Source of the DNA: Nereocystis luetkeana
Lineage: Eukaryota > Sar > Phaeophyceae > Laminariales > Laminariaceae
Direction: 5' to 3'
NCBI GenBank assembly: GCA_031213475.1
Contig: JARUPZ010000034.1
Coordinates: forward strand, 434,001 to 498,000
Length of the DNA: 64,000 bases
Every line of letters begins with the position of its first letter. The stretch's first letter is position 1. The translations under genes were made by a program, and so were the position numbers. This document shows, piece by piece, positions 12,628-24,300 of this stretch. The notes below the pieces were generated by a model. It saw only the letters and a program-made list of their open reading frames with translations. It was not told the origin of the DNA and searched no databases.

Positions 12628-12857
12628 CGTAAAACACGCGTGACAAGATGACACGCCCCCTCGGACGATTTTCAAAGCTGGTTATATCTCGACAACCCCG
12701 GGGCAATGCAAACGCCGAGCGACGTGTCTGTGAAGAGACCGCAACGAGGTCTTCCCGGAGCGGCCACTTTCGTTTTGTCCGCCCCCCTTCAGGCATCTTT
12801 TGGAGAAAATAGGATCTGAAATTCATCTCAAGGGGTGTGTTGTCTTGCGTGCTATGA
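12628..12857. repeat. ATAACACMCCC element, copy 1
   Basis: Ends ACAAGATGACACGCCCCC and GGGGTGTGTTGTCTTGCGTG face each other. The inside shares GCCGAGCGACG with the copies at 38.2 and 17.9 kb. Confidence 0.65.
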
Positions 12858-12879
12858 CTGCTGCTACACAGTAGGGGAT

Positions 12880-13030
12880 GGGGGGGGGTGTACTCGATAG
12901 GAGAGATGTACTCGATATCATGCATGGCCGAAGTCGTATGCCTATTATAGTAGAGGGGGTGTGGGCGTACTCATTTTTTGCTTGCCTTACGTAGTGATTT
13001 GGCCATTGACGACTACGTATGTATCCATTT
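12880..13030. repeat. G-tract plus CATGCATGGCC repeat, second copy
   Basis: CATGCATGGCCGAAGTCGTA is followed by a CTTGCCTTACGTAGTGATTT block. Both blocks recur at 25.2 kb in the opposite order. Confidence 0.55.
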
Positions 13031-13885
13031 AGAGACGGATCACCGTTCCTACTCCTAATAGAGACACCTCCAACAATTTGGGCGCCCATTACGTTGGTTC
13101 CCTGTATTACATACTTGGTACCTGGTATAGTTTTTCAAGGCTATTCTTATCCCCTTTCTGTTTCGTCGCCTGCTGTGGCCACCATCTATCTCGTAGGATA
13201 TCGATCGTTTTCTTGCTGCTATCTAGTGTGCCAAACTCCCCCCGTGTCACGTTCGTCTCTTCCCCTCATCTACTCTTCTAACGAGTCCCGCCGTTTCTCC
13301 TTGTATATTTTTACATCATCCTACTCATGTGAGTTCCACTCTCTATTGCTTTGCCACACGGGCACATCTCTCTCTGTACATCTACTTCCTCTCGGCTACT
13401 AATAGTAGACACCTCTTTCTTCTACTGTAGGGGGGTGATGTTATACCCATCAATACAGTAAGCCGATGAGAGTCACTCAGCCGAGAGACCCCACCCTACT
13501 AAGGTATCTCTCGGAATTCTCGAGCCTTTTAAGCTTTTTTGTTTCGCGATTTGCACCGGCATGCATTTCGTGGCTTCTCTGCGTCAACATACTCACTCCT
13601 GTTAAGATCAGAGCATGCGGGACACTTTGTATCCCTGGGGAGCGAGGTCTGCCTATGAAGTCGGCGGTACTCATTGTGGTACTCACGTTGGCGTCCAAAG
13701 TTGAGTGGGATACAGAGCCACACGTCCGCGTGAAATAAATGCGGTGCCAATAATAGCGAGAATGGGAGTACCCCCGCTCCCGTATAGCACCAGTCTTGCA
13801 CGAGTTTGTACGGTGTACTATTAATATTATTCATGATACTACAAAGTACGTCCTGTTTGTCCTTCTATTGGCGGGGGTATATATC

Positions 13886-13973
13886 TTCCTAGGGCTCCAG
13901 CACCTTTGTGTGACCACGGACTCCTTCGTCAGAGAGTTAATGTGAGAACAACAACAACAACAACAACAACAAC
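13886..13973 (+). repeat. GTT-ended repeat, right copy of an inverted pair
   Basis: TCTTCCTAGGGCTCCAGCAC leads to an (AAC)n run. It is a close complement of 11742-11826. The 2.1 kb between the two holds unrelated repeats. Confidence 0.8.
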
Positions 13974-14419
13974 ATATCTGTGGGTTGCTCTGTGGTTGCC
14001 TAATGATCTCATGATTGATGTCGCATGTGGGGGTCAGGTCGGAGTCATCGGGGGTGGCTAAATCCAATAATCCTCGTCCCCGTTATCCCGATCGTCGGCT
14101 CCAAAAAAGATCCTCACTACGAACAGCAGTATGTACAGCAGTACGTACGCAGGTATAGATGCCTTGTCATCAATGGGAATGGCTATAGTCATTCCCATTG
14201 CTTGTCATCCTGAGGAGAAGAGCTTGTATGAACATTCCCTACCAGGTACCTGGTACTTTTTTTTAAGACCCCACTGAGAACATATGAAACTACTAAACAT
14301 CCTGGTATCATCTTCTATTATTCGTATATAATAGCACGCGATAGCTCCATAGCATCTGCGTGTGTGCGTGGTATACTGTAGAACTTTAGGAGCATATCCT
14401 CAGGGCGGAGATAACAAGC

Positions 14420-14490
14420 AGTGCAGCAGCAGCAGCAGCAGCGGACTAGCACAGCAGCAAGCGAGCAGCAGCAGCAGCAGCAGGCAGCAG
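14420..14490. repeat. (CAG)n tract
   Basis: Two CAG runs are separated by ACTAGCACAG. No conserved reading frame surrounds them. Confidence 0.85.
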
Positions 14491-14499
14491 TGTGTCATA

Positions 14500-15229
14500 C
14501 ACCGCTGGCGTCACACGGCTGGAGCGTTTTATCACACGAAATAGTGTGCGTGTCGCACAGCAACCGTCACAAAGACAACACGACAGGCAACAAACATCAT
14601 GCACACACATACACACACGCGCTTTGGGTACGCCACGAAGTTCATGTGCGAGAGTGTTCATGGCCTACGAAATTACCAACGATTCGGTCGTGGGTACGAG
14701 TGATGCATCATGCAGCTTCCGATTGTGATGAGATCGTACCGGGTACGCTTGCGATGATTGCACACCGTCGGTTTTGCAACATGTACCGCCCAGCGCTTGT
14801 ACCTTGCGGGGTACCGTGTTTCCTGCTTTATAATTCCACGTGGTACAAATAGATAGCGCGTTGCGGTCTACCTTCTGCTGAGTCGAGGTACCTAGAGGCA
14901 CCCCAGGGCGCCTTGCCAGCTGTCAGCTGTCAGGTGTGAGGTGTGCCCTTCGATACCGAAGCAGGCAAAAAGGAAATTGAAACTGCTGCTGAGAAATTTG
15001 AAAATTGTACCAAATTACGGAGGCCCCCAAATTTTGTTGTTTTTATCTAGAAAAAAGGCGTGGTTCCAGAATTTAGAACGTTCGTCTTGAAGAGATCCAG
15101 GTGAAGGACGTCATCGAAATCGGTGCAGGCTCTAGGTCTGGGCAAAAAATTGTGCTTGCCTCGCGTAGTTCTTGACTATCGACGATCGACGACACCTAAA
15201 TCTCTAAGCGTAAACTTCCGGACAATATC
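14500..15229 (+). promoter_or_regulatory. Upstream region of the light-harvesting gene
   Basis: No gene is seen between the CAG tract and the start codon. ACGTCA at 15108-15113 is the complement of TGACGT, the core bound by aureochrome bZIP photoreceptors of ochrophytes (known from the family), about 117 bp before the ATG. Its use here is inferred. No clear TATA box was found. Confidence 0.35.
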
Positions 15230-15331
15230 ATGGTGAACTCTCTCGCTGTTGCGGCTGCCTTCTGCGCTTCGGCGTCTGCTTTCATCACACCCACGCCGCT
15301 CGCGCGCACGGCTGCTCCTCAGCAGAGTGGG
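15230..15331 (+). CDS. LHC exon 1: plastid targeting peptide
   Basis: 34 codons ending in phase 0 at donor GTGAGT. It encodes [18 protein letters not shown] and a short Ala/Pro-rich transit part, so the targeting sequence has an exon to itself. Confidence 0.93.
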
Positions 15332-18300
15332 GTGAGTCTTGAGTGGCATTGAGTTTCTGTTTTTGGGCATGTTTTTTTGTAGTGATGATAATAATGAGTA
15401 GTTCTGTGGTGTCGTTTTGGATCCCTGCATGCCCGCCAAACCCACGGCCATGCATGAATGGTTCTAGCTAAACGCAGTGATGCGGAGGCACGCCGTGCTT
15501 CTGTGGGACTGGTTTAGGTGTGCTGCCTATTCGTTCCTGTAGATCTTTGTGGCAGCAATACTAAGTGAGGATGTGTACATGCAACATCTGTTTGTGGATC
15601 GATCAACTAAGCGAAGCCCGCATCTCTCGTACCTGGTAGGCTGCTTGTTGGGAGTGAAGATGTGCATATATAAGGCAAGTAAGACCACACCACGCTCCAG
15701 AGCGACACATGGAGCAGCCGGCATATCGCTGACACAAGCTCACGCATGAAACACAGCAGAGGAAGCCTCGCGAGCTTACGGAATTTCCTCTATATTTCAG
15801 CCACCCCGCGTAACACCCTCCCCGTCCCTCAGGTTTTCGATCAAACTTGGGGTACGTATCTTGTCTCTTATCTCATCTCTTTGACTCAGATGACTCAAAT
15901 GTCTCGTTCGTACAAGGGACTCTTATCTTTCATGTCCGTGTGTGCTACCTGTTGTGTGCATGTTTTTTTCGTCGAAATACTCGAGCCCTTCGCGTGTCAG
16001 TGTTGGGTAGCTGCTGCCTCGAGGCCGCGTAATACCCACAAACCTGTGTTCTCGAGACGATGCAAGAGGCTTGGGCTGCGTTCCCGATACGCATCCATGA
16101 CCATCAGAGCATATCGACTCCTGTTTATTCCAGACCTGAAATGTGTCAATCTTACAAAGCCTACGTACGTCCCATATATATGCCATGTCTCATGTTCATT
16201 GAGCATGTTTCTTCACAAAATCGAGCGATTCGACCGAATTGCACCTCGCAGAGGTCACAGCTGCTTTGCATGCACAGGTATTCATAGCCTCCCTCCCAGT
16301 CAGCTAAAACGCTCAAACCCCATGCCACGTGAAGCTAGATCCGAATGTTTGAGTACGTAGTGCTTGATCGTGTAATGGAGGCCCGCAGCACGCTCGCTAC
16401 TCGTAGTATTAATATTAATACCTGGTATTATTAATAGAAACTCAAGAAACTCTTGAGACAACCTGTGGCAAGTCGCACGGCCCACAAAGACTGCTGTCGC
16501 TACTGCTGTGGCTTTGGGTATCGCTTCACTACACAGTAATACACTAGTACCTGGTACACTAATACAACATTGATACGGCTGCACGAGTAGGCTGTATGTA
16601 CTACTGCTGTACGGGGCCCTCGTATCGGTTTCCTCCCTTTGACGAAACAGAAAGGCATCAACAACACACGAACGTAAGTAAATACCTGCACTCTCACCTC
16701 TCTCACACACTGTAGTCAGCAGCACCAATACGACGCATGTAATAGTAGCTACTACAGGCAGCAATGCAGGTTTCGTACCCGTACTCGTATCTGGTACCTG
16801 GTACGAGTTTTGAGCTCCCCACGGCAGCCAGCCACGCAGAACGAACAAACTGGTGTGTGCGTTTGTGATGGTATGATAACCTCGGGTAGAGAGAGTAGAA
16901 AAGAGATGCACGTACGCGACATGAAGCCATCGGAAAGTATGCTACTGCTGCGTAGTGTAGAGTGTAGATACTGAACACTGCTTTGTCTCTGGTACCAACT
17001 GCTGAACTACACTATGTATACACCTGGCCCTTACATTAATTCAGCAGCAGTAACACGTACTTGAACCAGTACCTGATTCTCTCTGTCCGGAAATGTAAGG
17101 AGTGTAAGGTATTCATACCAAAAATCAAACGGTCATTACAATTCCGGACGGGTATATAGTCCACTCGTACTCGTACGTACTGCAGGTCGCATCGATGCAC
17201 CTGGTGTCGAGTATTGGTCAGTTTTACATATAAAGCAGTACGAGGAGACGCGTTTTTACTGTGGAGGCTTTCTGCAGGTACTGGTGTATACGGATGGCGT
17301 GAAACAGCGCAAGAAAACAGAAGCATGACTCTTTGGAGTTCCATATGCATGTCTGCGGAGGCTTTCTCCAGGTACTGGTGCATACGGATGGCGTGACACA
17401 GCGCAAAAAAACAGAAGCATGACTCTTTGGAGTTCCCATATGCGTGGGTGCGGAAAACCTCCCCATGTACGAGTAGGAGTCGAAGTTTTCGGTACTCCTC
17501 GTCTTTTTAGCGTATTGACATGCTTTAGGTGGCGTGTTTGTATGCATCTCGTGAAAGCAACGTTTGTGGGGCTCAAGCAACTGCACCGGTATTTCGTAAA
17601 ATTATGAACTACGTCAGCTGTGATTTCGAGTGAATACATAGTCGATGCTCAACTGTGCGAGCTGCCTAATGCGCACAGCAGTGGTCGTATATTTATTTGT
17701 AGGCTCGATGCAGTGGGAGACAACGCAACACCAAAAGTATACAAGCATGCGGGTGTGCCGGTTGCAGCAGTTTCTTGCTTGCTCGGTGTTTGCGGGTGGT
17801 GGGGTGACCCTCAACTACCTGATAACGGTCACCCCTACCGTCTAACACTGCAACACTCTTATCACACTGGGTGACAGGGTAACACCCCCCCTCGGCCGAA
17901 TTTCGCAATTGGTTTTCTCAATAACGGGGATAGCGTACCGAATACGCCGAGTGACGCGTCTATCGAAATATCTGGACGGGATATTTTCGAAGGCACCATT
18001 TTCGTCGTGTATGTGACCCCCTTTGGAACCGCAGTCCCGTTGTGGGGACAAACTACTTGAGGTTTGACTGGTTTGTCCCCACATTTGGGACTGCGGTTCT
18101 AAAAGGGTTAAGGCATTTTTTTGGACAAAATCGGTTCCGAAAATCGTTGCTGAGGGGGGGGGTGTTTTCCTGAGTGTTCACGGTAACCCTGTACCCCCAA
18201 TGTTAATATCGGTCGCAACAACGCCAACCTATACCAAGTACCGTATACCTTACCTGGTACCACTTTTTTGGCTGTCTGGTTCCCTCTCACTCCCTTAATC

Positions 18301-21300
18301 CTAGTATCAGCATTGGGGTTACTCCGTTTGTGTGCGGGTTTCCTTTGATACTGCTGTGGCTGGTGCATATTTGCCTTTTACCCCTCACGGCCGTTTTGTT
18401 TATGATGTTTCCCTCTGCTATCATGTCTAGCACTCTGGACGGAATTACAAGGAGCGCTTAGGTATTGGCTTGAAAACTAAACCATCCTTATATTTCTGCC
18501 CAGACCGGTACCAGGTATTAATATCAGTATTACGTACCAGGTACTTACTATGAGTAGTATTAATAGTCTGTGGTAACATTTTCGGGGCAAAAAAGAGAGG
18601 ACGAACAGAATGACTGGATTAACAAGAATCTAGAGTGTGCGACCTTACTATAAATAAGTAATCATAACCAATTTGTGGTGTGTAAGCACAGGGGGATCCA
18701 ATGTTTTTGGGTCCTCTCTGGGTTGTGACAACGATATACAGGCAGTAGTATTTATATGTCCCCCAGTAATAGTTCGAGCTCGCGGACGTTGCCAAGATGA
18801 TGCTGCGCGCGAGTGGTCCGAATTAAACTTGCATCCCCTAAAAAAACCAGCAGCTATGTAAAGCAGCGCTGCGTTGTGTGAGGGATGCTGATTATAATAT
18901 CATCGTGCTGTTTTTATCTGAGGTTTCCCCTGTATGCAAGTTCGTCAAGTCCTGGAGGGGCCCTTCGCAAAGAAAGGGCGATCTGTCGTCCTTCCTGCAG
19001 GCGTAGTACGAACCGCCTCGTCGTATAGTGTAAGCAGAACGCACGGAACCCTGTCTTTCATGTACTTGGTGGACTCGTATGCCCGTAAGTGGGGCACAAC
19101 GTGTCATGGAACAGAGCTTCATGTCACGTGGTATCTTTTGCGAGAGTTTTGGTGTAGTAGGCCCTCCCCACTCTTGCTAACGCTACGAACTACGTTATTA
19201 CGGGGGACCATAGTAAATAGGACCAAATATTGATGGTAAAAATACGGAAATACATAGGTTTTTGAGTGTACCATAGGTCCTATTAACTATGGTCCCCTGT
19301 AATACTATACCAGGTACACCATTAATACCAGTACCAGGTACCGGTACACACCAACCCACGTACGTACTGGTGTAGACCGTCACCCCACCTCGAATAAGAA
19401 ACCCCCGAAAATGCAGCAGAGTATTAACAGTACTACTGCAGGTATCAACATGAACACAGTATTAATAGTATAGATATGTACTGCTTGCTACGCGTACATG
19501 CATGATACTCGTGAGACTCGAGTTGCTCGAAATGTTCATATCAGACTCGTGCATCAGCAGGTCTGTTGTTTTGTATTGGTACTTGTACTGGGCATTGACC
19601 TGAGCATCGACGTTACCGCGCTCTCCCTTCGGGGTATTAGTTGGTTTTCTCTCGTTGAACGTTCTTACGGGTCGCCTTTGGTCGCACCTCGCTGTTCCAG
19701 AACGCTACGATTCGGGGCGGTACGAGCCCTTGAAGCTCAATAGGTTGTGGTTCGGTTCCGACGGCACTGAGCAGAACCGAACTGTCGGGACACGGTGATT
19801 TCATGAATACCTGGTACTCGGAAGATAGTACTGCTGTAGTACTATTAACCCCTTAAGTACCGCAGTCCCGATTTGGGGGCAAATCAGTCTGATTCCAAGT
19901 GAGTTGTCCCCAAAACCAGACTGGGGTCCTAAAACTGTACCAGGTAGCATGAAGCTGCACAATACGGGTTGGAACCACGGTGCTGCAGGAGCTGGAGTTT
20001 TCACGGGTCGATTCGGTCCGAACCGAACTTACGATACTCCTATTTGTATACCTAGTATGCGTTATGTCGGGTACTCTTACAACTCGAAATGAAGCATGCC
20101 AGGGGTGTCCTATATATGATGCCGGTATGACGTCGGTACGTTCTGGTGTTGGGAGGGGGTTGGTTTCTCTTCATGCTGCCTCGCGAGCGGCAGGCACTAG
20201 AGTATATTGGCAGTAACACCACTATTCTAAAACACACTACAGCAGTAGGTATCACCTTACACACAATATCGCTGGGGTTGAGTACCGCATACCAGATACC
20301 TGGTATGCAGGAGTTGTGGACGCTGCTGGCGGTCTGCACCAGGAACCAGAGGGCGGTAGGCATTTGAACAGAATTCCGTCGGGCGTTGGGCAGCAACAGG
20401 CGCAACTGAGTGGTGGCAAGTGTTGGTTTCTGACCATCACAGGTGTGGACAAGACTCCGAAAGCTTGAGCGCATGACACGACTTCCTTGGATTAAATTTC
20501 GAAAACATTGGATGTCTAGTTCGCGTACTTTGTAGGAATATGTTTGCCAAGAAGTGACGGAGGTGCTGTTTTAGCGTTTCCGCACCTCTGACAGTTCATG
20601 ATCTATCTGTCTGTCTACAGTAGATCATTTAGTTCCTCACCTGCCGGTGTGAGAGGTTGTGCAGGATCTTCATAGAACAGATCGAACTCAGGAAACGTGT
20701 GGTATTCATAGATCATGCAGGTTATCCCACTCCCACCCGACAACACGAGCCAGATCATACAATGTCAGGATTACATCTTCCTTGATAGATCTAGACCGTG
20801 AAGATGAGAATCCATGATTTTGTCCTACTAATAGGTGTGAACGTTTCAAACTTCGACAAGAATCCTTTCACATTTCCCCACGTACCCACTAAACTTCGAA
20901 GCATTTATAGCTTCTACGAGTACGTAGGTGCAGTTCCGTGAGGTGCCTCGTCGCCAGCCGCCAACCATATTATAGCAGTAAGTACCAGGTAGGATTCAGC
21001 TCTGGAGGTAGACCCCCCCCCCCCCATCTTCTTTCCTCCTACGCCTTCCCTCGAACGGGATATTTTTCCCTCTGCATAATACACGCTGTGAGTACTGCTG
21101 TAGCTCAGGATCGAGGGGTATGCGGTAAAACCGTCGGGGGCACAGCAGCAGCTGTGAAGATATTCGATATTTATAGGAAAAGAAGCGCATCACGCCATGT
21201 GAGAACATTTCCTTGTGCTCCAAATACCCTTTATTTGTCTAAAATGAAGTACGTACGGCTGTGTACTGGAACTGCTGTCGAGGCCCTGAGAAGGGGTTAA

Positions 21301-24300
21301 CCCTTTTAGAACCGCAGTCTCATTTTGGGGACAATCAATTCAAATTTCAAGTAGTTTGTCCCCAAATCGGGACTGCGGTTCTAAAAGGGTTAAGGCAAGA
21401 AACGCATGGAATTACTATTACTAGAACCCCCTCTTCCTGTGCCAAAATCACTGTACGTATTTATAACAGGGATGTGAACTACCGCAGATTTCAGAGCGGA
21501 CGTACGGGTAAATATTGTCCGAGTGTCAAAATCGCTCGCAAGAACCGTAACCGCAACGAAAGCTACCTACCAGGTACCAAGTATACATTTTCAACAGTCC
21601 AAAAACATTTAGGGATCCAGTATATGTTTCGGCGTTTTTCACCGGGCACCAGCACAATAATCCCGAAACAGCTTGTTCTTTTTTCGAGCCGCATGTGAAT
21701 AGTTTGAACAGAGGAGAACCTGCTACGGGCATTACGCATGCCTGATATGTCTAAAACCGAGTTTATAGTGCATGGTGAGCGTGTACTCACTATTTGCGGG
21801 GGACCATATTAAATAGGACCTACGGTACACACCAAAACCTCTTTATTTCGCTTTTTTTACTAACAAGATGTGGTCCTACCTGGTATTTACTATGGTCCCC
21901 CGTAATAGTAATACTAATAGTGTGTGGTGAACGTGTGCTCAAAACCGTGTGTTGGCGTTGGTGATGGGTTGTAACTTACCAGGTATATACTAACCCTTTT
22001 GGAACTGCCGTTCCGTTTTGGGGTCGAAGTCACTCAAACTATATCAGGGTACGTACCTGGTAAGTAGTATGCCCCCCAGACGTGACTGCAGTTTCACCAG
22101 TCTCTGGAGGAAACGCATGAATGAAGCCTTGGTGCGATTTGGTGGTGGTGGTACGTACCGACGACCTACAAAGACGCACATGCCGCTGTAAACCCAATGT
22201 TTTTGTCACTCCTACCCCTCCCCTCCCATGCTATTCGTACGTACTAAAGTAAAGTAGTCGTACGCATACACAACGCCTGACGCTGATTTTTTAGTATACC
22301 CACTGGTACTCCGCAGTCTAATTTAGCAGCGCGTTTGTCGCAAAAGTTTACGGCGTGCCCTACGTCGCGAAGCACTTTCCTCTTGCAGCTCGCTGCCTGG
22401 GGGCGTTCATTTGTCCGTACCAGGTATATAGGTATATATGTTGAAAGTTTCGACCGTTGACATTGCTATCTTGACATTGCTATCTCTCAAAACCTCCGAC
22501 GTCTGGCCGAGTTTTAGCTGCTCGTATTCTGCTCCTGGCATTTGATTCACTAGTAGTGACCCCTCCGGGACTCCGAGATGACGAACAGAGCAGGAACGTT
22601 TGTGTTGTGTCAACTTCCTATATGCCTGGCATGTAAGAGGAGCCTCAGCGCCCAGCGGTACGGGTGGGGTGGGGTAATGTCGCGCCCTTGCCCTACGACT
22701 CCTTGCATTAACCATGTCACTGAGACACCAATTTGTGACATGCCCCAATCTTGCAGTTGCCGATGTTGTAACCGCCAGTGCCTGTGGTCAATTTGCCCGT
22801 CTCAGATGTGACGGGGGTCACTACTATTAATATTGTTGTTGGTAGTATTACTAGTAGGGTTTTAGGGCAGACTTTAGACCAACAACGTTGGTGATGCGCT
22901 AAACCTCGTTTGTTTGCTGGCCGCATTATAGCTGCTTCAATATTTTCTTTGCCTTTTGGCCTCTTGCTGTGTTTCGTTCGTGTGTTGTCGCCGTCCTCCA
23001 CTGCTTCAAACTGTGCGATGGTTCGTCAGATGACGATGCAGGCAGCGAAGTCCAAGTCTCTGCCATTCATGCCGCAGCCTGCTGCGCTTGACGGATCCAT
23101 GTCCGGTGAGGTCCAGATGCAGCTACACACCGCAATTGTGGTTAGGTCGAACGTATCGGCTTTGTGGAGACCACGTCCAGACCACGTCCAACTCCTTACC
23201 TCTTAAATCGTACCGCCTCCTTTCTCGTATGGCCTTGTCCCCTCGGCGGGATCTCTCTGAGATTGATTTCGTTGCTGACCGCCCCCCCCCCGTTGCTGAC
23301 CGCCCCCCCCCCCCCCCCCCCCCCCCCCCCCCACCGCCGCGAGTGTGGTCACGCGACACAACCCAACTCGGTGCGTCTCCACACCCAAACCTACACAATT
23401 GACTTCACAGCTCGGACAGGCGGTTAATGATCCATCTATCTATCTGATGTATCTGATCTGTCTACTGTAGATCATTTAGTTCCTCATTTTTCTCGTTTTT
23501 GTGAAAGTCTATACAGGATCTGTATAGTACAGATCCAGCCCAGAAAAAAGGAATGTCGTGCTGATTGTGCGGGGGTCCCACCCGGCATCCTGAGCTACAG
23601 TAGATATTACGAAACTGGGAATAGCTTATTTATCTGCCTTGAAAGATCTATGTAGATCATGAACTGTGAATGATCTGTAGATGATCTGAGATGATCTGTC
23701 CGCGGATTAAACGTTTGTAATATCACAACACCGCGCATGTGGTTATTTATCCCTTAGTCTCTGACCACGTTGTCACAATACCGCACGTGTATTTGTTCGT
23801 CGTTTGTTGTAGCCTCTGACCACATTGCTTGGTATCTCTCTACTTCGACTTACGACACACCCAAAACCTGAACAAAGACGATAATATCGCAATACCGCGC
23901 GTACATACATAATCGTTGTCGCCCAGTCTGTGGCAATCTTACTTTGACCCCCTCTACTACTAATATTATCGTCTGCTACTTGCGGGATGAAAAATCAGGA
24001 CGAACATTGGGTGTGCCGATGTCTTGCTGCATCTTAACACTGTCAATAAACAACGTACGTAGGTAGAACACCACAGTTTAGTTTGAAGACAACACACGCG
24101 TACGTGTATACTCGTACTCCTACGTAAAATATTCAAGAAAGTGGATGAGGGTGCTGCTGCCTCTGATGCTGTGTCTTCGCATCATTTACCGTAGTCATTG
24201 TCGGCCTTTCTTCGTACCCTGGCGATGGTTCGAGAGTTTTGTTGACAATTTGGAAGGACTAACGCGGCGCTAGGATTGTTCACAGGCTGGGCTTGTGGGA

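Noticed and set aside
15746-16360. 204-codon open frame in LHC intron 1
   Set aside because: No family resemblance, no codon or composition shift from the intron, and no splice partner.
23203-23427. Gly-rich or Pro-rich protein at the C tract
   Set aside because: Produced by homopolymer C. No flanking conserved coding sequence apart from LHC exon 2, which is in another frame.
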